From Firmicutes bacterium UBA5389 (GTDB lineage Bacteria; Bacillota; DTU025), in assembly GCA_002409965.1 (NCBI GenBank), contig DHON01000014.1, forward strand, positions 1-13,878: 13,878 nucleotides of DNA, in the 5' to 3' direction. The notes beneath the pieces are model-generated. The model was given only the letters and a program-made list of their open reading frames with translations, was not told the DNA's origin and did no database searches. The position numbers were made by a program, and so were the translations under genes. Of the stretch, positions 13,656-13,878 are shown piece by piece. Positions within the stretch are counted from its first letter, which is position 1. Every line of letters begins with the position of its first letter.

Positions 13656-13685
13656 TGTAAGGCTCAAAGGCCCTTATGTAAGCCT
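13655..13685 (+). repeat. 10-bp direct repeat (ATGTAAGSCT) with hairpin potential after the kinase gene
   Basis: ATGTAAGGCT at 13655-13664 recurs as ATGTAAGCCT at 13676-13685, one mismatch, 21-base period. TGTAAGG (13656-13662) can also pair with CCTTATG (13672-13678) with two wobbles, and AGGCT with AGCCT. It may be a weak terminator or a duplication scar. Confidence 0.35.
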
Positions 13686-13726
13686 GTTCAATGGAGCTAC
13701 ATGCGCCGGCCCTGTATACTCGTAAT

Positions 13727-13796
13727 CGATGGCCCGGGCGAGAGCTCCGCCCAGCTGCATGATCGCAGGGCCATTGCCATTGCCATGCCATTGGCA
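13727..13796 (+). promoter_or_regulatory. Potentially structured leader upstream of the last gene
   Basis: CGATGGCCC (13727-13735) pairs with GGGCCATTG (13768-13776), nine pairs including one G-T. Inside, stacked directly on it, GGGCG (13736-13740) pairs with CGCCC (13748-13752), and CTGC (13755) can pair with GCAG (13765) in part, giving a possible three-way junction. GCCATT is then repeated at 13770, 13776 and 13787, with a partial copy at 13782, offering other partners for ATGGC, and TGCCA/TGGCA (13781-13796) forms one more stem. It matches no riboswitch class that I recognise. Confidence 0.35.
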
Positions 13797-13856
13797 GACA
13801 TATGACGAAAAATGCGCAAGGCGCGCAAGACACAGGGGCAAGGAGGGGTTCGGGAT

Positions 13857-13878
13857 ATGGCGGTTCTCACCGCACACG
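13857..13878 (+). CDS. Start of a further gene, probably a BceA-type ABC ATPase (3' end outside window)
   Basis: AAGGAGGGG at 13840-13848 lies 8 bases before ATG 13857, which opens the frame MAVLTAH at the window edge. The RBS is the strongest in this region, so a real gene start is likely. Synteny (response regulator, BceS-type kinase, then BceA and BceB) suggests the ATP-binding subunit of a peptide transporter, and the first residues are compatible with such a start, but seven codons cannot prove it. Confidence 0.5.

Overview
The window looks like chromosomal DNA from a GC-rich Firmicutes-type (Bacillota) bacterium, probably an uncultured or thermophile-related lineage. Three things suggest this: BceAB/BceRS-type peptide-detoxification genes, strong GGAGG-like ribosome binding sites with many GTG starts, and a SorC-regulated sugar ABC operon. 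This placement is inference from gene content; there is no rRNA or other marker here.

Layout. (a) 1-1881 is the 3' part of a BceB-type FtsX permease that enters from the left edge. (b) 1882-2803 is a small accessory patch: a possible 21-codon remnant, an excisionase-type HTH antitoxin gene, and a PIN-domain toxin gene broken by an internal deletion and frameshift. (c) 2976-9909 is the core, a six-gene carbohydrate-type cluster all on the + strand: SorC/DeoR regulator, secreted substrate-binding protein, RbsA-type double ATPase, RbsC-type permease, a divergent TrpA (tryptophan synthase alpha) homologue, and an FGGY kinase. The last four genes are tightly coupled by overlaps. (d) 10045-11711 on the - strand is an intact toxin-antitoxin-like pair: an Xre HTH/ImmA-IrrE metallopeptidase protein and a PIN protein, overlapping by GTGA. 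(e) 11896-13655 is a BceRS-type two-component system in which both genes are damaged: the regulator by an internal deletion with frameshift, the kinase by a probable 1-base frameshift plus a hexamer-repeat insertion. (f) 13656-13856 is a repeat-rich, potentially structured intergenic stretch, followed by the first codons of a further gene with a strong RBS, by synteny probably a BceA-type ATPase.

How the genes may work together. The importer brings in a sugar-like compound, the FGGY kinase phosphorylates it, and the TrpA-like TIM barrel, which keeps both catalytic acids of TrpA but has no TrpB or other trp gene nearby, could cleave the product by a retro-aldol reaction, probably releasing glyceraldehyde 3-phosphate. 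The SorC regulator would sense a phosphorylated intermediate. This import-phosphorylate-cleave system is the strongest candidate for an undescribed pathway here. Two stem-loops between the binding-protein gene and the ATPase gene may set unequal expression. PIN-type modules, one dead and one apparently intact, stand on both sides of the operon, and Bce-type genes lie outside both, consistent with insertion of an accessory block between two Bce loci.
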